The notes: generated by a model from the sequence alone, not told the origin. Shown: positions 23,950 through 36,041, counted from the stretch's first letter. The stretch: 64,000 bases of DNA from Coenobita brevimanus (GCA_032717465.1 CM064671.1:56674394-56738393), one strand, 5' to 3'. A program made the numbers and translations.

Positions 23950-24039
<90 letters not shown>
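23950..24039. repeat. (CT)n followed directly by (GA)n: perfect palindromic microsatellite
   Basis: A CT run of about 30 bases (23951-23980) meets a GA run of about 58 bases at a CTCGAG centre. The two halves are reverse complements and can fold as a hairpin. The open frame across it is only a repeat translation. Confidence 0.9.
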
Positions 24040-24041
<2 letters not shown>

Positions 24042-25715
24042 ATATTTATATTTTTCTTTCTGGCACAGTGAACACTTTGAGGATCTGAATTTCGCTGATA
24101 CAGCACAATTAACTTTCCACGGCATCCACCAACCTGCCTTTAAATAATTTTGGTATTATTATTGTTTTAGTTATGATGAGAGGGCCCTGGTATGTTTAAG
24201 GTCCAAATACTGGTTATTAGTGCTCAGACTGTGACACGAGCTCTCGTAATCTGTTGCGATGAACTACTGGGTCGATGAGGTTGGAACGTGTATGCTGTGC
24301 GCAGAGCCGGATCCACAGAAAAAAATAATCCACTGCTTACCCAAGCTGTAGACGGAATACCGCTCTCCTGTCGATGCTGCAAAATTAAAGAAAACAATAG
24401 AATTTCAGTAGTCTGCAGAGCCGGATTCGGCTATTTTGAAAAAGAGGGGAGCGTGATTCCTTGCGGATTTACGATGTGGCTTCATGCTAAATTATTACGA
24501 AATTACTCAAAATATTACCCAATCCTTCTATTCTCAATTGATATTATGATAACATTTACATAATGTAATTATTATTCATACATAATTTAGCTAATAATAT
24601 TGTTGTATTATTAAATGTAAATGGTCTGACAAATATAGAGGGAGTAAGTCCCCTACGTCCCCGCAAAATCCGTGCATACTCTGCGTTTAATTCCCTAAAT
24701 GCGGTGTGGTATGGGCAAGGGGATTCTCTTCACGTGGTGTGACTTAGGTATAGTATTTAGGAGTGAAGCAACTGCATTCGAAAATCATTAATGAGAGACA
24801 AGATGAACAAAACCGCTTCTAGAAATCCCCTTGCACCTGCACAACAGCTTAATCAGGGGAAGCACGGTAGGGTGGATGGTTTTAGTAAAGTCGGTTTGTT
24901 TTCGTCTGAGGTAACTAAGCCAGTCTTGGATCTCGATTACTGTTTCAAGGTTACATGAAATTCGATGAGCCTTAGCAGTAACTTAGGAATGAATCTCATT
25001 GGTGAAGGATCTAATTAACATCTCGGCCTGGCTACATCCTGTCATTAGCTAGCAGTGAATCCCCTTGGTTACCAATCATATTAATCCTTCGCCCTCCCTA
25101 TATCCTGTCACTAAGTAGGAATTAATCTCCTTGGTTACCATTCAAATTAACCCTTCAGTCTGCCTACACCCTGTCACCAACTGAGCTGAAAAGGGTTAGC
25201 GATATTTGTCAGATTCCTGTAAACCGGGTACAGTGGTGGGGCCGATAATCAAAGTTTTGACGGATGAATAAATGCATCGCCTATAACCGATGGGTACATT
25301 GATATCTCTCTAACCCTTTCAGTCCCGTGATGTATTCTTTCTTTCTCCTTGCTCCTCGCAGATGTTTTTATTTACATTAAGAGCGACTTTGTGAACTAAG
25401 GGAGGTTGGATACAGCCTTCATTCAGCCTTTCTTTTCTTTTCTTTTTTCTTTTTTTTTTTTAACAATGCAGACATCACTGGAGGTATTATTTTGCTTCAC
25501 ATATCCTTTTTCCAGAATATTTTACTCAGCTATGGAGAGGCTGTTTGACCTGAAGAGGTTTTAAAAAAGCCTTCGTTAACCATATAATACCATGGGACTG
25601 CCCTTAACTCAGCAAAATTGGTTGATACCTACGAGAATGAACTACACAAATACATCATCGTCTTGAAACAGTTTAAAGTTAAGACGATGAAAGCAGGCAA
25701 GACTGGCAATTAGCC
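24040..25715. other. No gene recognised
   Basis: Contains two short direct-repeat phrases (TCCTTGGTTACC at about 25060 and 25127) inside a roughly 60-bp degenerate tandem pattern between 25010 and 25190. A pyrimidine-rich tract lies at 25430-25460. No coding signal was recognised. Confidence 0.4.
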
Positions 25716-25718
25716 AGA

Positions 25719-25980
25719 TATACAGGAAGGCCCACAGATAGCGCTCTTCTAGTCAGCCAGAGTCATTCGTGTTGCGGGGACGGCTCATTTAGCGTTATGA
25801 ATGCCTAACCTGCACACTATATTAATTTCCTACTCTCACAGCCACATCCACGCCCACACTAATTTCCTGCTCTCACAGCCACAGCCACGCCCACACCAGC
25901 TGACTGATTCGTCCCCGCAACACTACAGATAGCTCCTGGTGAGTGTCAAGTGGAGCGCTATGTAGGGACCACCCTGTATA
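25719..25980. mobile_element. About 258-bp MITE with TA target duplication
   Basis: The ends are TATACAGG on the left and CCTGTATA on the right, a perfect inverted pair with TA outside. Further matches are ATAGCGCTC against its complement GAGCGCTAT, and GTTGCGGGGACG against CGTCCCCGCAAC. Inside, a phrase containing TCTCACAGCCACA and CCACGCCCACAC is duplicated in tandem. There is no ORF. This fits a non-autonomous Tc1/mariner-type element. Confidence 0.65.
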
Positions 25981-25984
25981 TTTA

Positions 25985-26348
25985 ATATGATGAGGGACAC
26001 CGACGTATGGAAGGCTACTCCATAGTTTGTTCAGACTAAGAAACTTACTGCTAACTTTAGAGTCAGTATGCAGAGAGTCCTGTATGATTTTCACCTTGGC
26101 CCTGATTTTCGTTCCTTTACAGCATACCGTATTTCACGTGGCTTAGTGGCAGAATATGATTTTACTACGAATCCACATGCTATTCATGGCACTCCCTCGC
26201 GACTAACATCGTATTGTAGTGCTATCTATTGCTATAAGTCAGATTTCAAGAACGAGAAAGGGCATTATAGGCCAATTTAGAGTAAAAAAGGGATACTGGA
26301 ATGTGAAACATATATCCAAAGATCTGAGGAACTGGAAAGGTGACGTAC

Positions 26349-26413
<65 letters not shown>

Positions 26414-27895
26414 ATGCGTGTATGTGTGTGCTTTTACCAAACAATTACATATTTTAGTAGACCATTATGATTGTGAAGGGGTTGTTGAAAGTTGTGTGAC
26501 CCCTCTCCAGCTCAAAATTTCTCTCATAGCCATCAAGACAGCAAAATTTAAATACACACGATGCCCAAAGGATGAAATAGTAAGATGGAATCAATGCAAT
26601 AATATGGTTAGGTGTAGGTGTGTGAGGTAAGGGAAAAGATCATTGAGAGATATGTGAAAGTTTATTTGTATTTAAGGAAAAGATTAACTATAGTGTTCAA
26701 AAATAGATGGAATATAGGAAAGAGGAAGTATGTGTTTTGAAACATTGCTACCTTCCCTAAACAAGTTGCACAATACTCAAGGAAGATTACCCCATGTCAT
26801 ATCGGAATACTGAACCTAAATTTCTCTCTCTATTATGGAATGTTTCTTTAATGTATAGTGCTTTCAATCAATATGGTAGACATGGCGTTTGAAACAGGAA
26901 GGAAAATATTACTCAGTAAAACTGGCAAACGTTGATAAATCGAAAGTACTGACCATAGTAAACGAAGACTGTGATATCATAGGCCCACATTTAATATGCT
27001 AAATTTTTAGCAATACTGAACAATCGATCAAAAAAGTTATGCACAGGAATGGCCCGATAATCTAATATACTATAGCAGTAGGCGTGTGTGTGTGTGTGTG
27101 TATTTTGGGCAGCTGAAACTATACATTCAAATCGCACCAAAACTGGCACAAAAATTGCAAAAAAGTCGCTGATGTGAAAAAACTTGGTCCCATCATGATT
27201 GAAAAACTTTTACTATATTTAATGAGCGATCACATTTTGACCAAAACGCTCTGTTCCTGAAGCCCGGCATAGGATCTCCGTAGAATTATTTGCCCAGAAG
27301 TAGAACTTAAATAAACTAAGTTCCATTACCGAAGCTGCAAATAACACGATCAATCGGTTAGCTGCAAAAAATCCAAGTGACAACGTTACACTAGAGCAGC
27401 ATATAAACGCGGGAGCCCTCCGTAAGAGTAAATGCGAGGGGCCCGAAGGGCCCACGAGCACTTGCATCCGCTATAACCAATATAGCCATTGGAGACGTCA
27501 ATAGATCATTCTATTGTCATCTGAATGTGCATGTAATAACAGCATCGATTCGACAGTCACAACCAAGTGATGTATCATTCGCATAAAAATATGATAAATA
27601 ATGTAAGATAAAAACATCGAGGATTTTCCAATAATCCATCGACTGTGTTATCAGACTGCTTCGCGCAAAGTGTGTACTGATTTTTTTTTTTAATCGACCC
27701 TTCATCTTCATCACCATCATCTTCATCAGGCAAACCTTACTTCTTTTTACTAGAAGAGATTAGGTATTATCCAAAGATCTCAACAAGAGAACTGTAGCAC
27801 AAAAGAGCTATCAACAGATTAGCCAGAAAATGACACACATCCATTCACTGAACATTCAAGTCTACGAAGGTCTTAACTCCACCCAACAGGTCAAG
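25985..27895. other. No gene; microsatellites (GT)n at 26350-26412 and 27085-27101
   Basis: The GT run is about 30 units long. A plus-strand patch around 27320-27465 (reading ANNTINRLAAKNPSDN and ending KCEGPEGPTSTC) looks protein-like but has no recognised family. It may be the tail of a dispersed element. Confidence 0.4.
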
Positions 27896-27897
27896 CG

Positions 27898-27899
<2 letters not shown>

Positions 27900-27964
<65 letters not shown>
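27900..27964. repeat. (AC)n microsatellite
   Basis: About 32 AC units without interruption. Confidence 0.9.
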
Positions 27965-27967
<3 letters not shown>

Positions 27968-27969
27968 CC

Positions 27970-28870
27970 TCTTAGCGCTCGTGGAATAATGACCATTACG
28001 TTGATGACAAAACTAAAAACCATTATTACTCTGACGTTCATGTATAATTATATTTTTTGTACGTCCAGAAGAATTTCCCGAAGCGAAGAGAGTCTTTTCA
28101 AATTTAACCCGTTCTTTACAAGGGTATTCTTCTTAACCCAAACATAATCGCCTGACTGGAATGTAGCTGTACTATAAAGTTCTTCGTTGGATTGAAGGGT
28201 TTTAACAGTGATGTGACTAAATTCCTCAACCTCCATTTTTTGCTTCCGTTTTTTGCTTATTTACATAATGAGAGATAAGTGGTGGCGACCATCGTCCACT
28301 CACTTGCAGTAGTGGTGCGTACTTTTTCCTTCACCTTCATCATTCTTTTTTTCTGGGTGTACTTTCCTACCTTCTTACTTTTCCAATCCTTCCTAACAGT
28401 TTTCTTTCCACTTTCCTTTCCACTCCAAGTGACAAGCCTGTGGTTTGCCTTAACCCAGGAAACAATTTCTAACGTTAAGTGGTAACCACATATATAACTG
28501 GGTGATGTGAAGCCCACTATAGTGCCCCGATTAACTGACAAAGACGCGCAAATGGGCACCAAGCCTCCACACTCTTCCCCGCACCTCGCTGAGGCGCAAA
28601 GCTGCCTATTGCAAGGGAGTACAGGTTCATTGCACGAGACGGCCCTGCAGGGGAGATTGATGGGTCTGCTTGGTCAGACAGATCGGCGTTACTCAGCAAC
28701 AACATAATCTGTTACTGAATCCATTTAACTTTTTCGTGACTTTCTTTGCACCCCAAATATACTCTTATTGTCTCATATTTTCCTTTCACACCATCCTATT
28801 CATATCAGTTATATCACACTGCAGACACACTTTTTTACCATTCGATTAACACGTTTCCGAGGATAAAATA
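27970..28870. other. Non-coding, with a possible dispersed repeat at 28510-28700
   Basis: The 28510-28700 part is more GC-rich and looks like a fragment of a repetitive element (reading LAEAQSCLLQGSTGSLHE on the plus strand). Family and boundaries cannot be fixed from one copy. Confidence 0.3.
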
Positions 28871-28996
28871 GAAATGGAATGGAGAGATAGGAGATAGAGG
28901 CGTGTGAGAGCTGGAAGGAGGGCAGTGAAATGGTAGAGAAAAGTTCAACATAGAGGTGATTTGCTTGTGGCCACCTCTTACCGGATTAAGACATCT

Positions 28997-29000
<4 letters not shown>
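28870..29000 (+). repeat. 3'-end fragment of the dispersed LINE family (copy d)
   Basis: Contains TTTGCTTGTGGCCACCTCTT and GGATTAAGACATCTGACTT, matching the ends at 10735, 14245 and 6610. It runs directly into a long (TA)n tract. Confidence 0.6.

Positions 29001-29081
<81 letters not shown>
29001..29081. repeat. (TA)n microsatellite
   Basis: About 40 uninterrupted TA units, abutting the LINE 3' end. Confidence 0.95.
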
Positions 29082-29082
<1 letters not shown>

Positions 29083-29364
29083 TAAGAGGATATAATCGTT
29101 GCTTATTTGTATATCTCTAGCCACTGAGATATTTTTTTTTTTAAACTGTTAAAACTTTACTTGTTCACATTCCATGCCATGCCTCAATGTCCCGACATTC
29201 CTAGAGCTTTCAAATAATCATTTATTAAATGCTTCCTAAATGCAACACGCTTTGGCCTTCGAACTACAATTCGAATCACATAATTGGCCAGAGGACAGTA
29301 TGTCATATAAGTGCTATCCGGAGAGTATGTTGATGTCCTGCCCTTAAAAATTACAGACTACATG

Positions 29365-29396
<32 letters not shown>

Positions 29397-29717
29397 GTGA
29401 CCGACTCTGGGCATAGGCTTCACAGCCTGCTTTCAAGGCCCAGTAGTCCTCCCACGTACCGCACACCTCTACATGTCACCACTTCGGCGCTAACACCCAC
29501 CGTCCATACTGAATACATGCTAGGGCTGTCTCATACAGGACTGGTGTATTGGTATTAGCGGGGGTATTTTTACGACATGTCGGCGGGCCTTCTGGTAGAT
29601 CAGTAAAGTCTGATTTTTCAGAAATTCAAATCCTTAAACTGTTCCCTGCCTCAGCGGGATTTGAACCCGGGTCCGTAAGGACTGCAAGCCAACTCTCTAC
29701 CGATTGAGCCACCGCCT
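29365..29717 (-). mobile_element. tRNA-derived SINE (copy 1)
   Basis: Read on the minus strand, it starts with a tRNA-like head: an A-box TGGCTCAATCGG (29711-29700) and a B-box GGTTCAAATCC (29667-29657) at normal tRNA spacing. A body of about 260 bases follows and ends in a 29-base A tail (T run at 29365-29393). A second copy at 56785-57122 matches along its length with scattered differences. The head could drive RNA polymerase III transcription, and mobilisation would depend on a LINE. It is not a functional tRNA, since the long body and A tail follow the head. Confidence 0.8.
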
Positions 29718-29719
29718 CC

Positions 29720-30205
29720 CCCAACTCTCTGATGGAGATTAACTGGGATTGGCTTTTACCGTTCTCATAATGAAGGAAAAAAAATAAACAATTTCTCAGA
29801 CGCTGTGAAGAAATGGACGGTCTTCGATGCTGTAAGGGAGACCGGGTCTAGTTGTACATGTCCAAGTTTTTACACCCTCAATGTCTCCATAATTAGGTTA
29901 GATGAGGGAATGGTCGTCGCAATATTATGCAGCTTTCATGCAAAAGTATAGCCTGAAGTGGCAACTTGAAGGTGTTGTTTGAGTAAAAGCTGAGGGAAAA
30001 ATATATATTTTTACTGTCATTCAAAGTTATTTTGATATATCAATGTCACCTGTTGATGCAGCTGAGTCACCTGGTGTGTGGAACCATATATGTAAAATGG
30101 CTATGAAATTAGCTAAGGTTTAGTATGTCCGCATCATTTTTAATCAGTATAAAACGGCCAACTGTACAGAAAACCAGTGTTGGGTTTTGTTGTTATGGGT
30201 TAGTT
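29720..30205. other. No gene recognised
   Basis: AT-rich spacer between the SINE and the pogo-like element. Confidence 0.4.
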
Positions 30206-30209
30206 GTTA

Positions 30210-30943
30210 CAGTATCAATTTACCCCAGTCGAGGACAACTGTACTAAATTATCACAATATTTTCAGCTAAGCACTTCAACCATGCCTGGAATTACCCATG
30301 GAAAACAGACTGTCATGGAGGCAGCGGTCAAACGAGTTATGGATAATAATCATATAAAAGTGTTGCAGATCAGTACAATGTAATGTAAAAGTAACATATT
30401 GGTTAATGAACGGTGCTGGTAGATGTAATCTTTATGTAGGTCTGTGGTATCTGTGTTTATCTGTCAGTTTATCTGTCAATGTATGTATGTATGTATGTAT
30501 GTATCTATCTATCTATCTATCTAATATATCTATCTTTATCTATCTGTCTGTCTCAAAGTATCTCTTTATTCCTTCATCTATTTATCCATACCAATGAATC
30601 AGTCTGTCAATATAAATCAGGCTATTTATATCTATCTCTCTGTCTCTCTATAGATAGTGAAAATGGAACAAATGAGTGATTCAGTGAGTGCTGGTGACGG
30701 TGGTGGAGAAATTGAATTATTGCAGTTGCACAACTGAATGATTCAGTTACTGACAGATGTTCAGTGACTGAATGCATGATTATAATTTGGTTTTACTTAC
30801 ATTAAATCCAATATGCCAGTACACGTGTATGCACATGATAATGCCAATAGAATAATTATGGACATATATGGGTTCTATAACAAGCATATCAATTTACCCC
30901 GTGGTGTGTAACAAGTTGCCCCATATCTGGGGTAAATTGTGAC
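30210..30943 (+). mobile_element. pogo-like DNA transposon remnant
   Basis: The left end reads CAGTATCAATTTACCCCAG. The right end reads, in reverse complement, GTCACAATTTACCCCAG followed by a similar GG-CAACT block, so the element has imperfect inverted ends of about 30 bases and spans about 730 bp. At 30282 the plus strand opens MPGITHGKQTVMEAAVKRVM, which resembles the start of the Psq-type DNA-binding domain of pogo transposases. The frame breaks soon after. A GTAT/CTAT microsatellite block (30480-30545) lies inside. Confidence 0.5.
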
Positions 30944-30944
30944 G

Positions 30945-33150
30945 GATGACATGCCATCATAAACCTTTAAAAAGCCATATGACACAATGTTTTGTCTATA
31001 TTTATTATAAAAGGACATACTTTCCTGCTTCCAGACAAAAAATGAGGAAAAAAAAAATTGTCATAACTAGACCCGGCCTCCCCTACTTTCCATGTTTCCG
31101 TCTAAGTCGAAGCACGTCATCGTTCAGCAGCGGCTTTATACTACGACAAAACTATTTTCTCACGATGTAAATGATTAAGTGAAGCTGTGAATATGCATGT
31201 GTGTCTGTGCATTTGTCCGTTTTTTTTTTTTCTTTTCACGAGAACGGTAATAAATATACACTTACTTCTTTTTGCATTAGGTCGGGGTAAGTCCAGAGAG
31301 TGTCAGAAAAATGCCAAACAATAATTTTGGTGATGAAGCGCCACGCGACAGCGCGATTTTGTTGACAATTGCGACACGCGAAAATATACAAACATTATTT
31401 TTTCGACAGTTTTGGTCAGAATTGGTCATTGTGGGCTCAATAACGGTATGGAAACAAAGACAATCGTATTTGCAAACATTTTTTGATGGAAAGGCTATTA
31501 GTTAGTCCCGTAAATTTTTGTGGGCACGCACTATTATTTATATAATTGAATAATATATAATACTTGAACACAACGACAGCGAATCAAAAGGACGGAGTCT
31601 CGCCGGTTAAGGAGACTCCCTTACACCTCTTCCTAAGCTGTGTTTTATCTCATTGTTTCACGGTAATATGTTCTTTTCCTTTATTGGTACAAAGTAGGTC
31701 GAGAGCAACGACATAAAAAAGGCTACACAAGAACTATAATCTTTAAGAATGTGTTTTTCTTTATTCAGATTATGTTGTTCAAAGGCCTGTTCGCTTAAGG
31801 GATTTATTAATGCTATATCTAACACCTCCAGTTAGAAACATGCGTCTAGAACTGAATATAAGCGTCAGAAGAAGAAAAGAACAAAATGCAAAACAACTCA
31901 TTGGACAGAATGGGTTAAAGGGAAACAGGCAAAATACATATCTTAGGTAAAGGTGTTAGAGTGGTAACTGTAGCCCCAGTTTCATCTGCAACGGCAACTA
32001 AGTGACTACAAGTGGCAGTTGTCTTTCTCTGGGAGTCCATGACCCTCCTTTTAGGGGATATGGAGGGAAATGAGGGACGTGTGCATAATTGAGCAGTGAA
32101 TCTTCCCCCTACTACATCGATGCCATCACGGGAAGGCGTCCATCTTCAGCACCATAGTGTTAAATCTCCCAAGCAGAGGATCTATACCGCACTGACCAGA
32201 GTTGTCTTACCATGAGGATGACAGCTACAGCACTGCTTGAAGAGGCAGTACAAACACACCCACCCAAGGCCAGCAGCACTGTGAGGGAGTGTGGTGGAAG
32301 GGCTCTGTATATATAATGTTGGGGAGCAGCTCTAGGCATGCGTGGCTTATGCTAGTGCTGACATTAAAAGCACTAACATTTACCACAGAGACATAGGGTA
32401 TTATTTTCCTCGTCTGGGGATGATCTGGAAATCTATGAATCTGACTGTTCTGCTGCGGAGAGACGCCCATATTTGGTGGCACTGATATAGTCGGGCGGTG
32501 TGATTGCCTAGTTATACAAACGTATCCCAGTCCTTCCTGTATCCCCCGAAAGTTGGACCGCAAGAGAAGAGGAGCTTAATCCTTCAGTCCACTGGGCTCA
32601 CGTTTCATACGACCCTAGCCTAATAATACCACCAACAACAGTGTGATGTATTTTTCACTATATTATTTCTGCCACCTGACGATTTTATCCTGTTTAAACC
32701 ACTTAGTCAGATGACGTATTATCGCCTTTACCCTTTTAATCTACTGACGATTTTTTCTTTAGATTAACCCCATCATTCCGATGGCGTATTTTCTTATTAT
32801 TTACTTGTTTCCACCATATCATTTTGTGTAAATTAGGACATGCTTTCCTTAGCTAATTAGGGTTTATCTAACTCCTCGAGTTTGGAAAAGCTTTCCACAG
32901 CAGAATAAAATCGCCAACCAATTGCAGGGTCTTGTGAGTCGTCTGGTAGTGAAGAAATTAATGACGGTTATTCATAACCCTAAAGGAAAGGAACGGAAAG
33001 TCTTTAATTAGCTACAGCAGAAAAGTCGTCTTGGTATATCGTTTTGAAGGTTACGACAACAGATTTTGGCACAGGAGATTAATACTTACTATTCCTACTA
33101 ACATTGATACATAACATTGATATTACGCTCTCACCGCGATAGGTAACGGG
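30945..33150. other. No gene recognised
   Basis: The minus open frame at 32225-32563 shows no domain or membrane pattern I recognise. Remaining sequence is AT-rich spacer. Confidence 0.4.
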
Positions 33151-33153
33151 TTT

Positions 33154-33156
<3 letters not shown>

Positions 33157-33199
<43 letters not shown>

Positions 33200-33300
33200 C
33201 CTTGTACTCTCAAACGTTTCTGATCCAGTTTCAACCAAACTTGGTGGAAAAGTTGGCGGTCGCCCAAACGAGTGTCGCAATATATATATATATATATATA
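33157..33300. repeat. (GT)n and (TA)n microsatellites
   Basis: (GT)n spans 33157-33196 and (TA)n spans about 33281-33300. Confidence 0.9.
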
Positions 33301-33639
33301 TTAAGAATCATACGGAAAGAAAACGTAAACAGTTTTAAGTTTATTTAGACCAAACGTAGTGGAATGATTGACGGTAAGGCAAGGGCAAAATAATTCGTCT
33401 TGAAGTACAGTCTGTCGAGGGACAAGACTGAAGGGGAAGGCCAAAGTTTCTATCCCATAACCCCAGTAACTTGTGAGTCGATTTTGACCCAACATTGTGC
33501 AACGTTTCACTGTCAGACAAGGAAAATTACATCGATTTTTAAAACAGTCAGTCAGAGGTCACGACCACATGAAAAAAGCAAATGTTCGGCCCTTAAGGCA
33601 GTTGTAAGGCATGGCTATTGGACCCTATAGGTACCCATT

Positions 33640-33818
33640 TTTGTTAATGTATGAAACGCATAATGTATGAAACATTAGGTGGTAGGTTCTTAACAGGAGT
33701 GAAAGGTTTTATGCAAATAGTAGAGCGTGTGTAAGAGTGGAAAATACTGTTGAGTGACTGGTTTCCGTGAGAGTGGGACTGCGGCAGGGATGTATACTGT
33801 AATGTCGCCTTGGTCGTG

Positions 33819-33899
<81 letters not shown>

Positions 33900-34815
33900 T
33901 ACCATACTGGAGAGAGAGAGAGAGAGAGAGAGAGTATATATTTGGAATGTGTTGTAATGGAGGTGAATGTGAGGGTGTTAGGTGAAGTTTTGAATCTGAT
34001 GTATGCTGATGGTAGAGTGGAATCTGAGTCAGCTGCTGTTTGCGGATAATACTGCACTGGTGGCTGATTCGGAGGATAGATTCAAACTGTTGGTAGGGGA
34101 GTTTGGAAGGGTGTGAAAGGAGAAAAGAGTAAATGAGAATAAGAGTAAAGTAATGACCTGTACGAGGTTGGTAGATGATAGGAGGATGAATGTAGTTTTG
34201 AATGATGAATTGCATGAGAAGGTAGAGTGTGTTAAGTATTTAGAGTCACATGTTGCTATAGATGGAAGAATCGATGTAGAGGTGAAGTTTAGAATGAATG
34301 AAGTAGAAAAGATACTGGAAGGAATGAAAAAAAAAAAAGTGTTTGGATGTCGTTCACTTAGAATTGATATAAAAGGAAGGCTGTATGAGGGTGCAGTGGT
34401 ACGGACTCTGTTATATGGGGCTGAAACATAGGACTATAGGTGAAGCAGAGAGGAAGAGTTTGAATGTAATGGAGATGAGGTTTCTGAGAAGTATATGTGG
34501 AGTGATGCTTATGGATCGAGTGAGAAATGATGAAGTGCAAAGGAGAACTGGAGTTACAGTATGCGAGACATGGCTGATCGAGTTGAGCAGAGAGTATTGC
34601 GATGGTTTTGGCATACAGTATGAGGAGAATGGATGAAGAGCGCTTGATGAAAATGATAACTGGATCTGATGTGAGAGGTGTAAGGCTGAAAAGAAGACCA
34701 TGGATAAGATGGATGAACACTGTGAAAAGAGTGTTACATGCAAGAGGGATGGCTGAAGAGCAGGAAGAGTGCCTGTGCGTGATAGGGATGACTGGAGAGA
34801 AACTGAATTAACTGA
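33640..34815 (+). pseudogene. LINE reverse transcriptase fragment interrupted by a microsatellite
   Basis: Plus-strand patches in three frames form the later half of a non-LTR reverse transcriptase. In order they are ESGTAAGMYTVMSPW (the counterpart of the RQGCVMSPW box), LLFADDTALVADSE with the FADD catalytic box near 34033, VKYLESHVAIDG, MEMRFLRSICGV and a C-terminal WIRWMNTVKRVL. Between the SPW box and the next conserved stretch a TA/GA microsatellite has expanded. Frameshifts follow the FADD box and near 34420 and 34600. It is a dead LINE. Clade was not determined. Confidence 0.7.
33820..33935. repeat. (TA)n plus (GA)n microsatellite inside a LINE coding region
   Basis: About 36 TA units are followed by a short unique linker and about 12 GA units. 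The flanking LINE reading is conserved on both sides. Confidence 0.9.
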
Positions 34816-34819
34816 AGGT

Positions 34820-35440
34820 GACACGGCCCCGAGGGGATATTCTACTGCATTTGATGTGGTAAGTTGATCAGGTCAGGTGCCGGTAAAAGGATGGGTCCAT
34901 TATCACGTGGCAGGGGTAAATCAGTTCTGCTATCGGGCCTTACTGTGGATGTCACTGATTGCACTGCACAGTTAACTCTCATACGGTGTGGTGTGGTGAG
35001 GATTTGTCCCTTCTCCCCTTGGGGCTAAGATACGAGTAAATATGTGTGCAGATGAGTAATTTGGTGGTGGTGGTGGGGGAAGCAACCTAGATAGGCAGAA
35101 AGCTCAAACACATTAAACTCTGATTGTTATTCTGTAGTGACTTGCGTCAATTGTATATCATCATTAAGTTGCCTGAAAGAAGTATAAAACAGTGATGTAT
35201 TGCTGTTGATGTCTACTACTAAAAAGGAAAAAAATATATGTATCACACAACTTACTGCACTTATTATTCAGAAGCTAGAATGAACTATTATGATATGTCA
35301 ATCTACACTCAATTTAAGTCCATTTTCCCCTGATGTCTCATACTATTGAATATTCCATAAAACTACATGATTCAGTAGTTACTACGTAAGTAAATACAAC
35401 CGTATCTAACTAATATGTTCATCCATTGAACCCTTAGGTG
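34820..35440. other. No gene recognised
   Basis: Spacer with a short GGT run near 35064. No coding signal. Confidence 0.4.
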
Positions 35441-35447
35441 TAATATA

Positions 35448-35449
35448 TA

Positions 35450-35508
<59 letters not shown>

Positions 35509-35545
35509 TTTATATAAATCAATCAATCAATCAGTCAATAAATAA

Positions 35546-35636
<91 letters not shown>

Positions 35637-35669
35637 TATATATCTATTTATATATATAAATCAATCAGT

Positions 35670-35755
<86 letters not shown>

Positions 35756-35773
35756 ATAGATAGATAGATAAAG
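35448..35773. repeat. Compound AT-rich satellite block
   Basis: Alternating long (TA)n tracts are separated by AATCAATCAATC and AAATAAATAAAT spacers and end in (GATA)n. The TATAAATCAATCA... phrase appears twice, before and after the longest TA tract, so the block grew by duplication. Confidence 0.9.
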
Positions 35774-36011
35774 TGTGTGATAGGTAGCATTTTAACAAAA
35801 TATTGTATGCTAACAAGTAAAAAACAGGAAACACATACTGGTATGGATGGTACAGTAAAGACCATCCAGCATCCTCCTGATTTTGGCATGAAATCGTGTA
35901 TGCACCCTGGAGCTGTGTTTGTCGGTGTTTTAGGGATCGTTTGTCATCAGACATGAATAATGGGTGAGAAAACTAGAATAATGGGTGAGAAAACTACGTC
36001 CTTTCATATAT

Positions 36012-36041
36012 TTTATTATCTGTGCATTTGTTGTTTTTATT
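36012..36041 (-). terminator. Candidate polyadenylation signals for the IR gene
   Basis: Two AATAAA words on the minus strand (36017-36012 and 36041-36036) lie about 280-310 bases after the IR stop codon. This is a plausible 3' UTR length, but the region is AT-rich and the words could be chance. Confidence 0.25.

Noticed and set aside
26340..26470. Open frames with long VCVC, THTH, RERE, SLSL or YIYI runs here and at many microsatellites
   Set aside because: They are translations of dinucleotide repeats, not proteins.
29657..29711. tRNA gene on the minus strand
   Set aside because: A and B boxes are present, but the sequence continues into a SINE body with an A tail and recurs inside a LINE at 57 kb.
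32225..32563. 112-codon minus frame
   Set aside because: No domain, signal peptide, splice context or homologous pattern was recognised. It is short enough to be chance.
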